60,000 nt of DNA from Hydractinia symbiolongicarpus (taxonomy: Eukaryota; Cnidaria; Hydrozoa; Anthoathecata; Hydractiniidae): contig NC_079884.1 of assembly GCF_029227915.1 (NCBI RefSeq), positions 64,001 to 124,000 of the forward strand. Reading direction: 5' to 3'. Shown here piece after piece: positions 12,901-22,629 of this stretch (positions are counted from its first letter, which is position 1; every line of letters starts with the position of its first letter). The translations under genes and the position numbers were made by a program. The notes beneath the pieces were generated by a model. That model did not search any database and was not told the DNA's origin. It was given only the letters and a program-made list of their open reading frames with translations.

Positions 12901-15900
12901 TTTTTACTATTAAATGCCAAAAGATATACGCCCTTCCTCCCTAACATCAGATTGACGTTTAGTGCACACTTTTCGATTTGCGAACCCCCCCTTAAGTAAG
13001 CAACAAAATTCAGTACATACATTGTATCCCAATCTTTTTTGAAGTCCACTCTCACTCAGGTAGTTAAATACTTTGGCTGCATCTCCTGCAGGTACAACAA
13101 TACCATTCTCTTGTACGCTGAACTCAACATCAACATTGGTACCTCCATTTCTCGCCACATTAATTATCTAGAAATATTATTTTTAACATTAGATTTGATG
13201 TAACAAACCATAAATTGAAAATTACATATAGGTTACAAAAATTGCTAATTTCATGGTGAAAAATTGCTAAATGTATCCTAGGTGATAATAACAAACAACA
13301 TCAACTGAATTTAAAAATATATTAACCTACATTTACAGTTGCATCACCATTTGATACAGCTCTTCGTTTACGAATAGATTTCAAACTAACATAGGTATCA
13401 ACTAATTTCTTTTCAAGACCACTTTGAAATGCTCTTGTAGTGACATCAACAGATGGATGCACATTTATGACAATCTTCAAGTTGTTATTAACAGGTTTTG
13501 CTGTTGTTTCTGGCTCAGCAGTCGTTACCGGAGTTGTAGAAGCTACTGTCATTGATTTAGAAGGTGCCACTGAAAAGGAGAAAGTATGAATCTCTCTACT
13601 TTGTGATGAAGATCTTGTTGGTTGAATGGATGGTGTACTCAATGACTCGTATGTTGTCAATTTGGTAGTCAACTGGCTACTGAAAATTGTAAACATGGAT
13701 TTAACAGTACGTACAGTAAGTGATGACAGTCTGTCACCAGTTGATAAAGTTCTTGTGGAATAAACAACAATTTCGGAAGATTTATACACATAACTTGTCG
13801 ATAGGCTATTAAAAACCTTTGTTATTGTTGTTTCTTTGTTTCTTGAAGTTTGTGTCTCTGTTGTTCGTCTAAGGCTAGTTATTTCTGTATGAAATGTACT
13901 GTTTGATAACATTAAAATGGAAGACACAACAGAATGAGATGGCGTAAATGATGTTAACAGACTCTGAACATTTGTGTGTGGGACATTACCTTTTGTGTAT
14001 AATGATGAATAGGGGTACGTTTGTGTATATGCTGAAAGATGTTGAGTTGTCACCACTCCAATTACAACTGTGTGTTCAGATGGTGAATGGGTGCTTGTGA
14101 AATGCGTTATTTTAGAAGCAATACCTGACATTGAACTTGAAGGAAATAATTTTGTTGTAAAAACAGGAACCAATGTTGAGTAAATTGATAAACAAAGGCT
14201 TAAGGTAGATGTGTGAACAGCAATATTGGACAGCGAAGTTGGGCTGATTGTTGATGACAAATTTTTAACCAGCGATGTTGCAATGATTTTTGATGACAAA
14301 TTTTTAACCAGCGACGTTGGCATTGATGTTGAGGTATTTTTCAACAATACTGTATTTGATGTATTTGTAATAAAGGACCTTGTGGTTACAGGCATTGAGA
14401 TAATACCTGATTCAATATTTGTTTTTATTACGGTGGTAACCTTCGAAAAGCTTGATTTGACTGCAGCAGTAGACAGGATGTTTGATAAACCGGTATTTGG
14501 TGTACTTGTAATGACGACCCTTGTGTTCACAAGTGTTGAAATAAAACTTGACCCAAGATATGTCTCTGTTACAGCAATAAACTCTGACAAGTTTGATGAA
14601 TTTTCCACTGCTGTAGTAAAGAAGATATTTGAAGTTGTTGACAGTACAGATGAATTTTGTGATTGGGGAAATATTGAGGTTGCTCCACTTGTGTTTGAAT
14701 ATAAAGTGAAATTAGAGTTTGTGGAAAACTTTCTGGTTGACATTGAAGTTAAACTAAAATTTGCGACTATACTTTGGGCTTTGGATGTTGAAGGGTGGTT
14801 GGATAATGTTGAGTTGTGGTTGGATAAGGTTAAAAGGGACTTATATGTTGATAAAAGCTTTGTCTGCATTGTTGTGCTCATTGTAAAGGTTGTAAATGAT
14901 GGTTTCACACTAGTTGACAAAACATCTGACAAATTGGTACTCTGTGTAACATTTAATAAAACACTATCATTTGATAATGAATTGTTTGAATCAATTGCTC
15001 TTCTCCTTCTTTCGGTTCCAAAGGATAACACACTAGTTTTAAGTTCATGACTAGATGATTGTGCAATGGTTGACCTTCTTTGCACTGTTTGATTATCTGA
15101 CGATTTTCTTGATAAGGACGACGATATTATAAAGCTATCTTCCACAGTACTAGGCTTTATAGCCAATAAACTGCTGTGATATGCTGATGAGGTTAAAAAA
15201 GTAGTTTTGGATTGACCCAAAGAAGAGTCAGCCATTGTTCTAGAAGGCAGTACAGAAAGCAAAGCAGATGATTCAGATGATTTTTTAAAACTGGTTGCTT
15301 TAGATCGATCTAATGGCATGGTTGTTGTAAAATTAATACCCATAGAAGTTAATGATTTGATGCTCTTTCTAGTTGTTGAATACATTGAAGAATGATTACG
15401 ACTGATAGTGGGTGTAGGTACTACAGAAAAAGAACTAGTGTTTAATACACTAGAATTCCATGTATAGGTAACAAAACAAGGTACGTATGTTGAAACAATG
15501 ACAATGGTATAAGACGGACTTGTTGACAGTAAAGTACTAGATATTATTGGTACACTTGTATCCAGATTTGTTGGTAGAACAGTATTTAATGATATTGAAG
15601 AAACATTTTTCGTAATGGTACTTCCTTCTTGAAGTCTTGATTTGCTAGTATTAGATATTGAAATTCTTGTGTTAAATATTGAAGGTGTTACATTAGAAGA
15701 TGTCGCTGTAAAGTGATTGCTACTAAAAACATCGGTTGTTGACATTTTAGAAATATTCCCCATTGAACTTCTTATTGAATGCAGTGGTGTGGTCAGTGTG
15801 GACAGTACCGTAATTAAGTGTTTATTCAAAGTTGATATATATGGTTTCACACTATATCCTCTACTGCTGCTATCAATTGATGCAACAGTTCCAATTGATG

Positions 15901-18900
15901 TAACAGTTCCAACTAACGTACTGGTTTTAACTGATGTACTGGTTCTAATTGATGTACCAGTTCCAACTGGTGTACCAGTTCTTATTGATGTACCAGTTCC
16001 AACTGATGTACCAGTTCCAATTGATGTACCAGTTTCAATTGATGTACTGGTTCTAATGAAAGTACCAGTTCTAACTGGTGTACCAGTTCTAACTGATGTA
16101 CCAGCTCCAATTGATGTACCAGTTTCAATTGATGTACTGGTCCTAATGAATGTACCAGTTCTAACTGGTACACCAGTTCTAACTGGTGTACCAGTTCTAA
16201 CTGATGTACCATTTCCAATTGATGTGCCAGTTCTAATTGAAGTTGAACTAATCATTTCAGTGGGTAAACTTAATGAAACGCTTGACTGTAAACCAATTTC
16301 TATGCTTACAACAGAAGAGTTCATTAGGGGTATATTAGATGCAATGCCTCCTGTTGTCAGTGTTACTAAGTTGCTTGTGCTTGAGATTAAAGATGAATTT
16401 CTCACTGCAAAGCTTGAAGAGATCAAGCTCGAAATTTTGCTTGTTTTGTAGCTTGGTAAAGTTGCAGATACACCAGGTACTAAAAAATAAAAAAAATATT
16501 ACAGAACAATTTGGTATCAATATTATAAAAAAGTCTCTGACTATTAAGTAATTTTTTTCAAAAATAGTTTATAGGAAGATCATTACATAGAGCATAAGGG
16601 TTTTTTTATGCCTCAGGTAAAGTGAAGACTTAATGAGCTGAAGAAAATGGTTAACAAGTCTAATTTAACAAGCTTTGTTACCTTAAGATCCCTTAAAAAA
16701 AAATTTTTCATATTGTTATCACTAAACTATATTTATTTGTTTCCACATAGTTTAATGATAGTTAAATTATGTGAAGATACTACAAAATCATGGAAAAGTT
16801 TTAATACAATATTTCTTAAAAGAAATGTAAACAAATGTATATAAACTATGTGTGTTTTTTATATAACTTCATTTTTAATTTTATGTTCAGTTAAGCCTTG
16901 GAAACACTAGAAATTTTTTTAGGTGCATGAACACATTTATATGCATTATATTCGCATAAAACATCTCTCGTTTAATTTTAAGTGCAAAATATGCTGTAAC
17001 ATTCTATACATTAATTAAGCAAGTGTTTGGCTGTAGGGCATATTACTTAAAGCTTTTTTTACTTCTAGATGAGGATGAAAACAGAAACAAAGAGTTTTAA
17101 ACTAAATGAGAAACTTAAGTTTGATTATAGGTACAAAACAGAGACCAGTTTGGAGAGTAACACTTGATGAATTTTCAAGAGTTCATAATAATTAGGCATT
17201 CAAAGATTTTATCTGCATTGATACAAATGAATTTAATTTTGCCCAGAGGTAAACTGTGAAAGACTTGGCGGGAGGGTATAACGACTGACTTGACGGAAAG
17301 GAATTTGAGTTTAGATCCAACACATTCCAGATCAGACTGAAAGGAAGTTATTAATATATCCTGTCCAATCCACGCTAACATGGAAAACAGACGTTAAGTC
17401 AAGAATGATGATGATGATGAAGACATTTTAAGTTATAACAATATTGCCATTACAGCTCTCTTGCATAGAATTTGAAGCAAATAGAAATTTTTTTCTAAAA
17501 CCTTTCCTGCATACTTGACATTAAATAACTCAGATAATTTCACTATTACTACTGATTTTTGTTTGTGAAAATTAAAACCTTCGCCTATCTAGCAATTTTA
17601 AGCTTTTCTTCAAATATGTGAGTCACATATAGGCAACTGTTTTTAAACATTTTGATTGGTTGATCAATAAAATGCTGCAAATAATATGTTGCAGCAAGTG
17701 ACTACACCGTGGAAAGTTTACAAAATAATTTTTTTAAACAACAAAAATATGTTGCAGAAACGTGCAACAAAATAAAACTCAGTTTATTTTCTTACAGTGT
17801 TTCTGCAACATTTTTGGCATAATTTTGTTGCATGGCGTGCTAAAAAAACATGATGCATTTTTCAGGCACATCACATGAAGAATACTGCTTGTGTCCACAA
17901 GGCTTTACTAAGGACAAAAATACAATTTTTCATTCAAGTTGCTGGCTCATCTTCTGTACTAAAAAAAAGGAAGTAAACACAGTGAATGTAATAAAGCTTT
18001 AAGTGAGGGAAATATGAATTGTTTATTCTCCAAAGAAATAATTAGCATTGTGGCAAGAGAATTTACGACGCCATCAGCAGTCCCCCTACTCCCAACATAT
18101 GTAAAAGAATGGGATACGTGCCTTCATGAATAAAAAACATGTCATAGCTCTCGCTACAGAATAGAAATTTGGCTAGTTTATAGAATATACCCCTGTTTGC
18201 TTCTAGCTATATGCTTCTTTTAATAGATAAAATAAAACTAAAGAAATAAAAAAACCTGTTGCGCTTTTCTTCGTTGTATTTTGACATAATGTTGGTGCGT
18301 TTAAAACCAAAATTGTATATAAAAGATAACTAAGACAAAATGTATTCGTTGTAAAATAGTCCATATTTTTAATCGTCTTTACATGATGTGCTACACTTTG
18401 CCTATTTCAAAATGCGAATGTAGCGAGGTTCCATTTATTTTGTTGTTTTGATTCGTGATTGCGCTTCAAATGAATCTTATTATGGAGTTTTTAAACAGCT
18501 GCCCTGTTGAATTAATTCATGTTTGAACGTACTATAATAAAAATATATAACTTTGTATACAGTTAAATTTTATTGTGTGTAACCATTTGTCGCGGTAATT
18601 CAATGTGCTTCGACGGGGATGACTTTACCGAAAACATAGCAACGCATCAACAACCTTGTATCCAAGAGAGGGATTGAAAGTCAGTTGCCCGTTGGGACAG
18701 AAGAAGACAATGATAGAAATAGAAAAAATAATGAAGCATAAAAGCATTTATTTATTAAAACAATTTGTTTGAAAAAAACATGATTCGTCATTTAAGCAAT
18801 TAAGTATTTCCTCCAAGTAACATTAATTAGTTATTGCATAAGATAGCTACAGTTTTCCTTTTTCTATAAAACTTTTTGACAGTAAGTTATAATTTATTAG

Positions 18901-20407
18901 ACAAATTTCTTTTTGAATTTGACTTTTTGCACGCCTTGTTCCTATCACCTGTAATGCACGTTTTACAACTTGTCCCCAGGGTATCTTTTCTGAGATTAAG
19001 ACGGCAATTTCAGAGATTGCACAACGCGCTTTTTATATAAGAAAAAAATTATAAGTACACGAGCCTCAGATTCTGCTTGAGAATAAGAACAAAATAAGAA
19101 TAAATTCAGGCTCGAATCATTGCTTTCATAGCTAACAACAACCTGAGCTCGTATTTTAAACAAGAACATTCTGATGTAATTCTCTCTTAAAATAACTATT
19201 ACTTATGGTTGTTTCTTTTCACTACTTCGATTGTTTATAAACGAAATAATAGCGTGTGATTAGCAACAATAAACACTAATTTTTTAAACAAACACATAAA
19301 TTAAAATAAACACACGAATATCCCATTTATACAAATCACACTGGCTCTTATTACGCAGGCCCTCTTGGTGACATTAGGATAGGTTTATAAGAAAACTAGC
19401 GTAACGTTACGAATGAAAAAAAGTCTTGATCGGCTTATTTTTAAAATAAATTTAGCGAATAAATAACGCGTTTACGACGGTAAACCGCAATCCGCGTGTT
19501 GCTTAATAATAGCCGGCGTTGACACAGAGACGAACTAGTCAATATTGTTACTTAATTTATTACGTATTTTGGTATATCTGACAACCTTAATAAAATTAAC
19601 CTGTCAAATAAGTTGATTCAGTTTATATAATAGTTTAAGAAAAAGGTAAACTGTTATCGTATTTTTATTTTTTCAATATATTAGCACGAAATTTATATCT
19701 GGTAGGGAAAATTAAGCATAAGTGGGAAAATCAAGATGGAGAAAAAACAAGTAAAATTAATGCACTCTTCCCTTGTAGCAATTAATCCGTACTAGTCGGT
19801 TAGCCCGTGTAAAATTCACGGGCTCGCCCGTTCTTTTTATACCGCATTGCGTGGTTTTCGCTATTGCGCAGCTAAGCTACCATTTTGCGTGACAGACAGA
19901 CAGACAGACGTATACGGGCATTATAATATAGATATATGTACGGAATTTATGTACGTATATATGCACGTATATATGCACGTATATAAGTACGTATATATGT
20001 AGTTTTTTTAGCACACATGCGTATACGTGTTTTTGCTTAAATAAGCATGCACAGAATCAAGGCCTTTTTTATTGGAAAATCTAAATTTTGAATACTTACG
20101 TACCTTTCTGAGATGGGCAATGAACACCGAGACGGGTATATGTCATGTTGACGCATATCTCATGAAAACAAACTTCTTTGGTGTGAAGAAACACTCGCGT
20201 GATGCACGATTGAGATGCGACAAGTGATAGTGCGGTGAAAACACCCAACAGAAGGGAGAATTGAGAAACTAAAATCGAGAAAAGACTAATTTGTAAAATA
20301 AATATCAACAGTGAAATTTTGTTGAAGGTGGATATAATTGAATAAGCGAAAAAAATATATATACCTAAGCTCCTTTTAAGTATTCTGTGAAAAGAACGGT
20401 ACCTCAT
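6939..20407 (-). CDS. KIAA1549: KIAA1549-family (UPF0606/DUF3827) mucin-like single-pass membrane protein
   Basis: Coding exons in order (high to low coordinate): 20104-20407 (tentative first), 13337-16479, 13021-13167, 11915-12100, 11265-11411, 10911-11114, 10684-10830, 10376-10576, 9766-9932, 9309-9425, 8983-9193, 8685-8873, 8328-8518, 8108-8249, 7635-8014, 7360-7552, 6939-7166 (stop 6939-6941). All phases agree, giving about 2098 residues. Order: signal/Cys segment, Ser/Thr-rich mucin region, SEA-like modules with tetrabasic sites, one helix (YWIIAAATAPVVLIALLCCL), acidic and basic cytoplasmic tail. Family identity rests on the module ending IFMLGKHKNRRRRA, the PPYWIIAA entry to the membrane helix, and tail motifs VERLRNKQR, DAVLDPANA and RRIHALLDDTF, which match the layout of vertebrate KIAA1549/KIAA1549L. 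Function of the family is poorly known; human KIAA1549 is best known as a BRAF fusion partner. Family call is strong; the first exon is weaker. Confidence 0.88.
10684..11114 (-). CDS. Membrane-proximal SEA-like module exons of the KIAA1549-like gene
   Basis: Exons 10911-11114 and 10684-10830 encode the last extracellular module. It contains the fourth-position tetrabasic run RRRR (10935-10946) followed by AVSS, then a beta-rich stretch (VSLIMPVNTDQAEVTFVTAD) and a helix (ADTMNRLSAAEMQAVLGAE). The next exon starts the stalk and transmembrane helix. Vertebrate family members have the same order: basic site, short beta segment, helix, membrane entry. A SEA-like fold and cleavage at the basic run are inference. 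Confidence 0.7.
12200..12562 (+). mobile_element. tRNA-derived SINE, copy 1
   Basis: Lies in an intron of the KIAA1549-like gene. The 5' head resembles a tRNA, with an A-box-like TAGATTAGTGGTTA and a B-box GGTTCGATTCC at 12252-12262, closed by GCCGT/ACGGC ends. A tRNA-unrelated body follows and ends in a (TCTA)n tail at about 12537-12562. A diverged second copy lies on the minus strand at 24478-24725. The head plus conserved body plus simple-repeat tail mark it as a SINE rather than a tRNA gene. Confidence 0.8.
13337..16479 (-). CDS. Giant mucin-like exon of the KIAA1549-like gene
   Basis: A single 3143-bp exon encodes about 1047 residues dominated by Ser, Thr, Val, Leu and Asn, with dozens of NxS/T sequons, as expected of a heavily glycosylated ectodomain. 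The first part (15884-16248) is a coding minisatellite of hexapeptides such as TGTSIR, TGTPVR and TSTSIE. A tetrabasic ERRRRAID site sits at 14999-15010. The last 100 residues leave the low-complexity zone and begin a folded module (KIVINVHPSVDV to KSIRKRRAVSNGDAT), with a second tetrabasic site at 13361-13372. The donor GTAAAT at 13331-13336 keeps frame with the next exon; the later GT would not. Confidence 0.85.
15884..16248 (-). repeat. 18-bp coding minisatellite (hexapeptide repeat)
   Basis: Roughly 20 tandem 18-bp units (plus-strand form close to CCAGTTCTAACTGATGTA) encode TGT(S/P)(I/V)(R/G)-type hexapeptides. Because 18 is a multiple of three, other frames are also open here: plus-strand DVPVPI-like and minus-strand HQLELV-like repeats are by-products, not genes. 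Copy number is likely variable between individuals. Confidence 0.9.
16480..20103. other. Large intron of the KIAA1549-like gene
   Basis: AT-rich, no convincing exon on either strand. It contains a member of the CGGGTTCGCCCGT repeat family (19793-19935), a run of 12-bp GTATATATGCAC-type units (about 19935-20002), and one arm of the CTTGTCCCCAGGG palindrome family near 18968. It may hold regulatory sequence for the mucin-like gene, but nothing specific is visible. Confidence 0.5.
19793..19935 (+). repeat. Dispersed repeat, CGGGTTCGCCCGT family, copy A
   Basis: Shared layout with copies at 26336-26468 and 49133-49275: ACTAGTCGGTTAGCCCGTG, a short hairpin of ACGGG words, a block with GCTAAGCTACCATTTTGCGTG, a run of GACAGACAGACAGACG, then ATACGGGCATTATAATATAGAT. 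No reading frame. Class not assigned; a non-autonomous element is likely. Confidence 0.7.
20104..20407 (-). CDS. Probable signal-peptide exon of the KIAA1549-like gene
   Basis: The reading frame contains a hydrophobic stretch (FSLLLGVFTALSLVASQ) followed by a four-cysteine segment (SCITRVF, EVCFHEICVN, GVHCPSQK), typical of a signal peptide entering a small ectodomain. A GTACGT donor at 20098-20103 leaves one base, exactly what the TA-starting acceptor of the mucin exon at 16479 needs, giving a GTA codon. The ATG at 20405-20407 would put about 50 residues before the hydrophobic core. Alternatively the true exon starts at the TTTTAG acceptor just before VSQFSLLL, with the start codon further upstream. 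A stronger GTAAGT donor four bases on would break the frame. The intron to the next exon is 3.6 kb. Confidence 0.55.
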
Positions 20408-20530
20408 TTTTTTAGGTAGAAATTTTTGTAGGGTAAATAGGAGGTTTACACATTATAAAATCGCCTTTGTGGTCCCTCCCAGAAAACAATTTACAGGGTA
20501 TATAACCTTCAAAATCTTACAGGCGAATTA

Positions 20531-21345
20531 CAGTAGACTCTTGATATAACGAACCCCCAAGGGGAATGAAAAAAAGTTCGTTATTATACCGAGAGTTCGT
20601 TATATCGATAGATCAGAAAAAATGGAAATTTTTCCCTAATATTTCTCAAAATCGCTTAAATTTCTGTTCATTAGAAGAACTTGGATAAAAAACACTTTTA
20701 ATTTATATCTCACTATAGAATACCGTCAAATATATGTAGATTAACCAAAGTTGAATCACACGAAATTCGGTTAGAATATGTTTGTGTTTGTTTACAAAAA
20801 GCAATCTATCATATAAATCATTTGGATGTTCGTTGTATAAACACGCGTTTTAACTTTTTCCAAAAATAGCTCTAAATTTGATTTACCAAACTGTTTTGCA
20901 GGAAAAATTGCCTATTATGGTGACAGTCGAAATGTCACTTGAGACAAATATAAAAGGACATCATGCTTATAAACACACATGGTCGCCAAAATTTGGTGAA
21001 AACTTAAAAGTCTAATGCGAACCTCAAAATTCAGTGGACAAATATGCTGTTTGTGTCAAAACGGAAGATGATAAATTAGTTGGACATTTGAAAAAAATAT
21101 TGAAAACATTGCGTGTGTTTTGTTTTGTTTGTCGTACTTTGAGTTCGTTATATAAAAGTTTTATTGGTTCAGGGGACAGAAAATTTGATTTACTGGTTAA
21201 CGAAAAAAGTTCTTTATTATATCGAGGGTTCGTTATATAGAAGGAATTTAAGAGTTTCTTAGAGTAGAATCCAAAGGGACGAACTTTGGTTCGTTAAATC
21301 GAGGTGTTGGTTATATCGGGGGTTCGTTATAATGAGAGTCTACCG
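20531..21345. mobile_element. TIR DNA transposon remnant, TA-flanked, with HIRAN-like fragment
   Basis: The ends are inverted repeats of 28 bp: CAGTAGACTCTTGATATAAC.. at the left and, read inward from the right, CGGTAGACTCTCATTATAAC.., both running on into GAACCCCC (24 of 28 match). Both sides are flanked by TA (20529-20530 and 21346-21347), the target duplication typical of Tc1/mariner/pogo elements. Subterminal copies of GTTCGTTATATCGA occur inside both ends. No transposase is seen, so it is non-autonomous. It lies about 120 bp upstream of the candidate start of the KIAA1549-like gene. Confidence 0.85.
20918..21105 (+). pseudogene. Decayed HIRAN-like domain fragment inside the TIR element
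   Basis: Plus-strand translation gives ETNIKGHHAYKHTWSPKFGE, then an in-frame stop (21013-21015), then CEPQNSVDKYAVCVKTEDD and KLVGHLKK. The spacing of G-H-x-x-YK, W-x-P, GE, EP-N, D-YAV-V and VGHL matches HIRAN-like domain proteins that are common in invertebrate genomes. One stop breaks it and no other domain follows, so it is probably a captured or residual piece of the element's cargo. Domain identity is from pattern recognition only. Confidence 0.5.
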
Positions 21346-22629
21346 TACTTAAAATATAAATCACCAAAAAGCACCTCTTTAAAATCCCTGAAAATTGAAT
21401 AAAGCGCTCTATTACCAGGGTTAAGTATACAATTCTAACTCCACATAAGAAATAAGTGTATAGTCAACAATGAACACTTACCTGGGAATACCATCACATT
21501 TCGCTCTACAAATTCTCATTCTTTTAACCTTTATTAGAAAATAGTATTTATGTAAAATATTATGTTTGAGAATATGTTATCTTCTCCTTGGCAACCAATC
21601 AAACAAAAAAGTGATTATTTTTTATGTTTGTGTTATTTGTTTGTATGTTTTAAGTCTTGTTTATTTACCCGTGTAAATTCATGACTAAACATTGCAGACC
21701 CTGCTAACGATATACATTCGGAGGCTAACTATAAAGAATGAGGCAGGTCTTGGTGTAACCAGGAAACCTCTTCTCACTACGTTTTGGAGAAAAAGGTAAA
21801 TAAAGTGTTTATAAATTTCTCCATTTTAAAGGCGTATAAAACCCTGTTAAAAATTTTGTCTAGGAATGAAGGGTTTAGTTTACTGAAAACTCTTCAACCT
21901 AAATTCTAAATCGCGCTAATGTGTTACAATGATAAAAATTCCATTAGTTTATTTCTCATATAATTTTGCAACAGCTTCTATAGTAATGTCTTCCCACAAT
22001 TCAACTTTATTCCCAAGGTATTTTGTCTTACCGGCGCTGGGGGGCCAAGAGACCCTAGGGACAATTAGGGTTATTTCTTCTTTTCCAAGGGTGAGGTTTA
22101 GGGTGAGAGGTAGGGTTAGGGTTACACCTGCCGGGGTATAAGTACTAACTGCAGTAATATCTTACTGTGGAAGAGTGTAAAGCACGTCCTATAATATCAA
22201 GTCTTGAGAAAAAGATTGTTGGAAATTAAAATATTGTCATCCCCCTCCCCCCCCCCCCCCCATAGCTTAATTAGATGCAAAAAAAATACATTGTTGACGA
22301 TGTACAATACTATATTCGATAAGAAAACATTCTTCAGTACGTACGTTTTGAACGTTTGACCATCTCTTGATCGCTGGTTTGCTCTTGTTTACATGGTACT
22401 AGATAATTAAAAGTTCTTGCTGCCAAAAGTGATACGTACGTACGTCGCACCCTCACCCCCACTCCCACCCCTTTCGCCTTTAGTTGCATTTATTTTTTAC
22501 GACCCTATGACAAGCGTACCAGAATGATAAGACCCCTAAAGAAATGGAAAAGAACTGGGCTATCTAAGGATTCTGACCTGCATAAAGAAGCATGATCTTT
22601 AAAGAAATTCAACGTATATGTTTATATTG
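21346..22629. other. Intergenic region with low-complexity repeats
   Basis: No supported gene. A block at about 22021-22140 contains degenerate AGGGTTAGGGTTAGGG-like words, and a C homopolymer (about 13-15 C) lies at about 22248-22261. A short ATG-started frame with a good GTAAGT donor on the minus strand near 21485-21530 could be an untranslated or first exon, but its phase does not fit the signal exon at 20104-20407. Confidence 0.4.

Noticed and set aside
14226-15050. 274-residue plus-strand frame
   Set aside because: It is antisense to the mucin-like exon; long open antisense frames are expected from its Ser/Thr-biased codons. It is V/D/F-rich with no domain.
15717-16451. 244-residue plus-strand frame and a 78-residue minus-strand HQLELV frame
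   Set aside because: Both are alternative-frame readings of the 18-bp coding minisatellite.
21485-21530. Short minus-strand frame (MRICRAKCDGIPR) ending in a GTAAGT donor
   Set aside because: Its phase does not match the acceptor before the signal-peptide exon; may be chance or untranslated.
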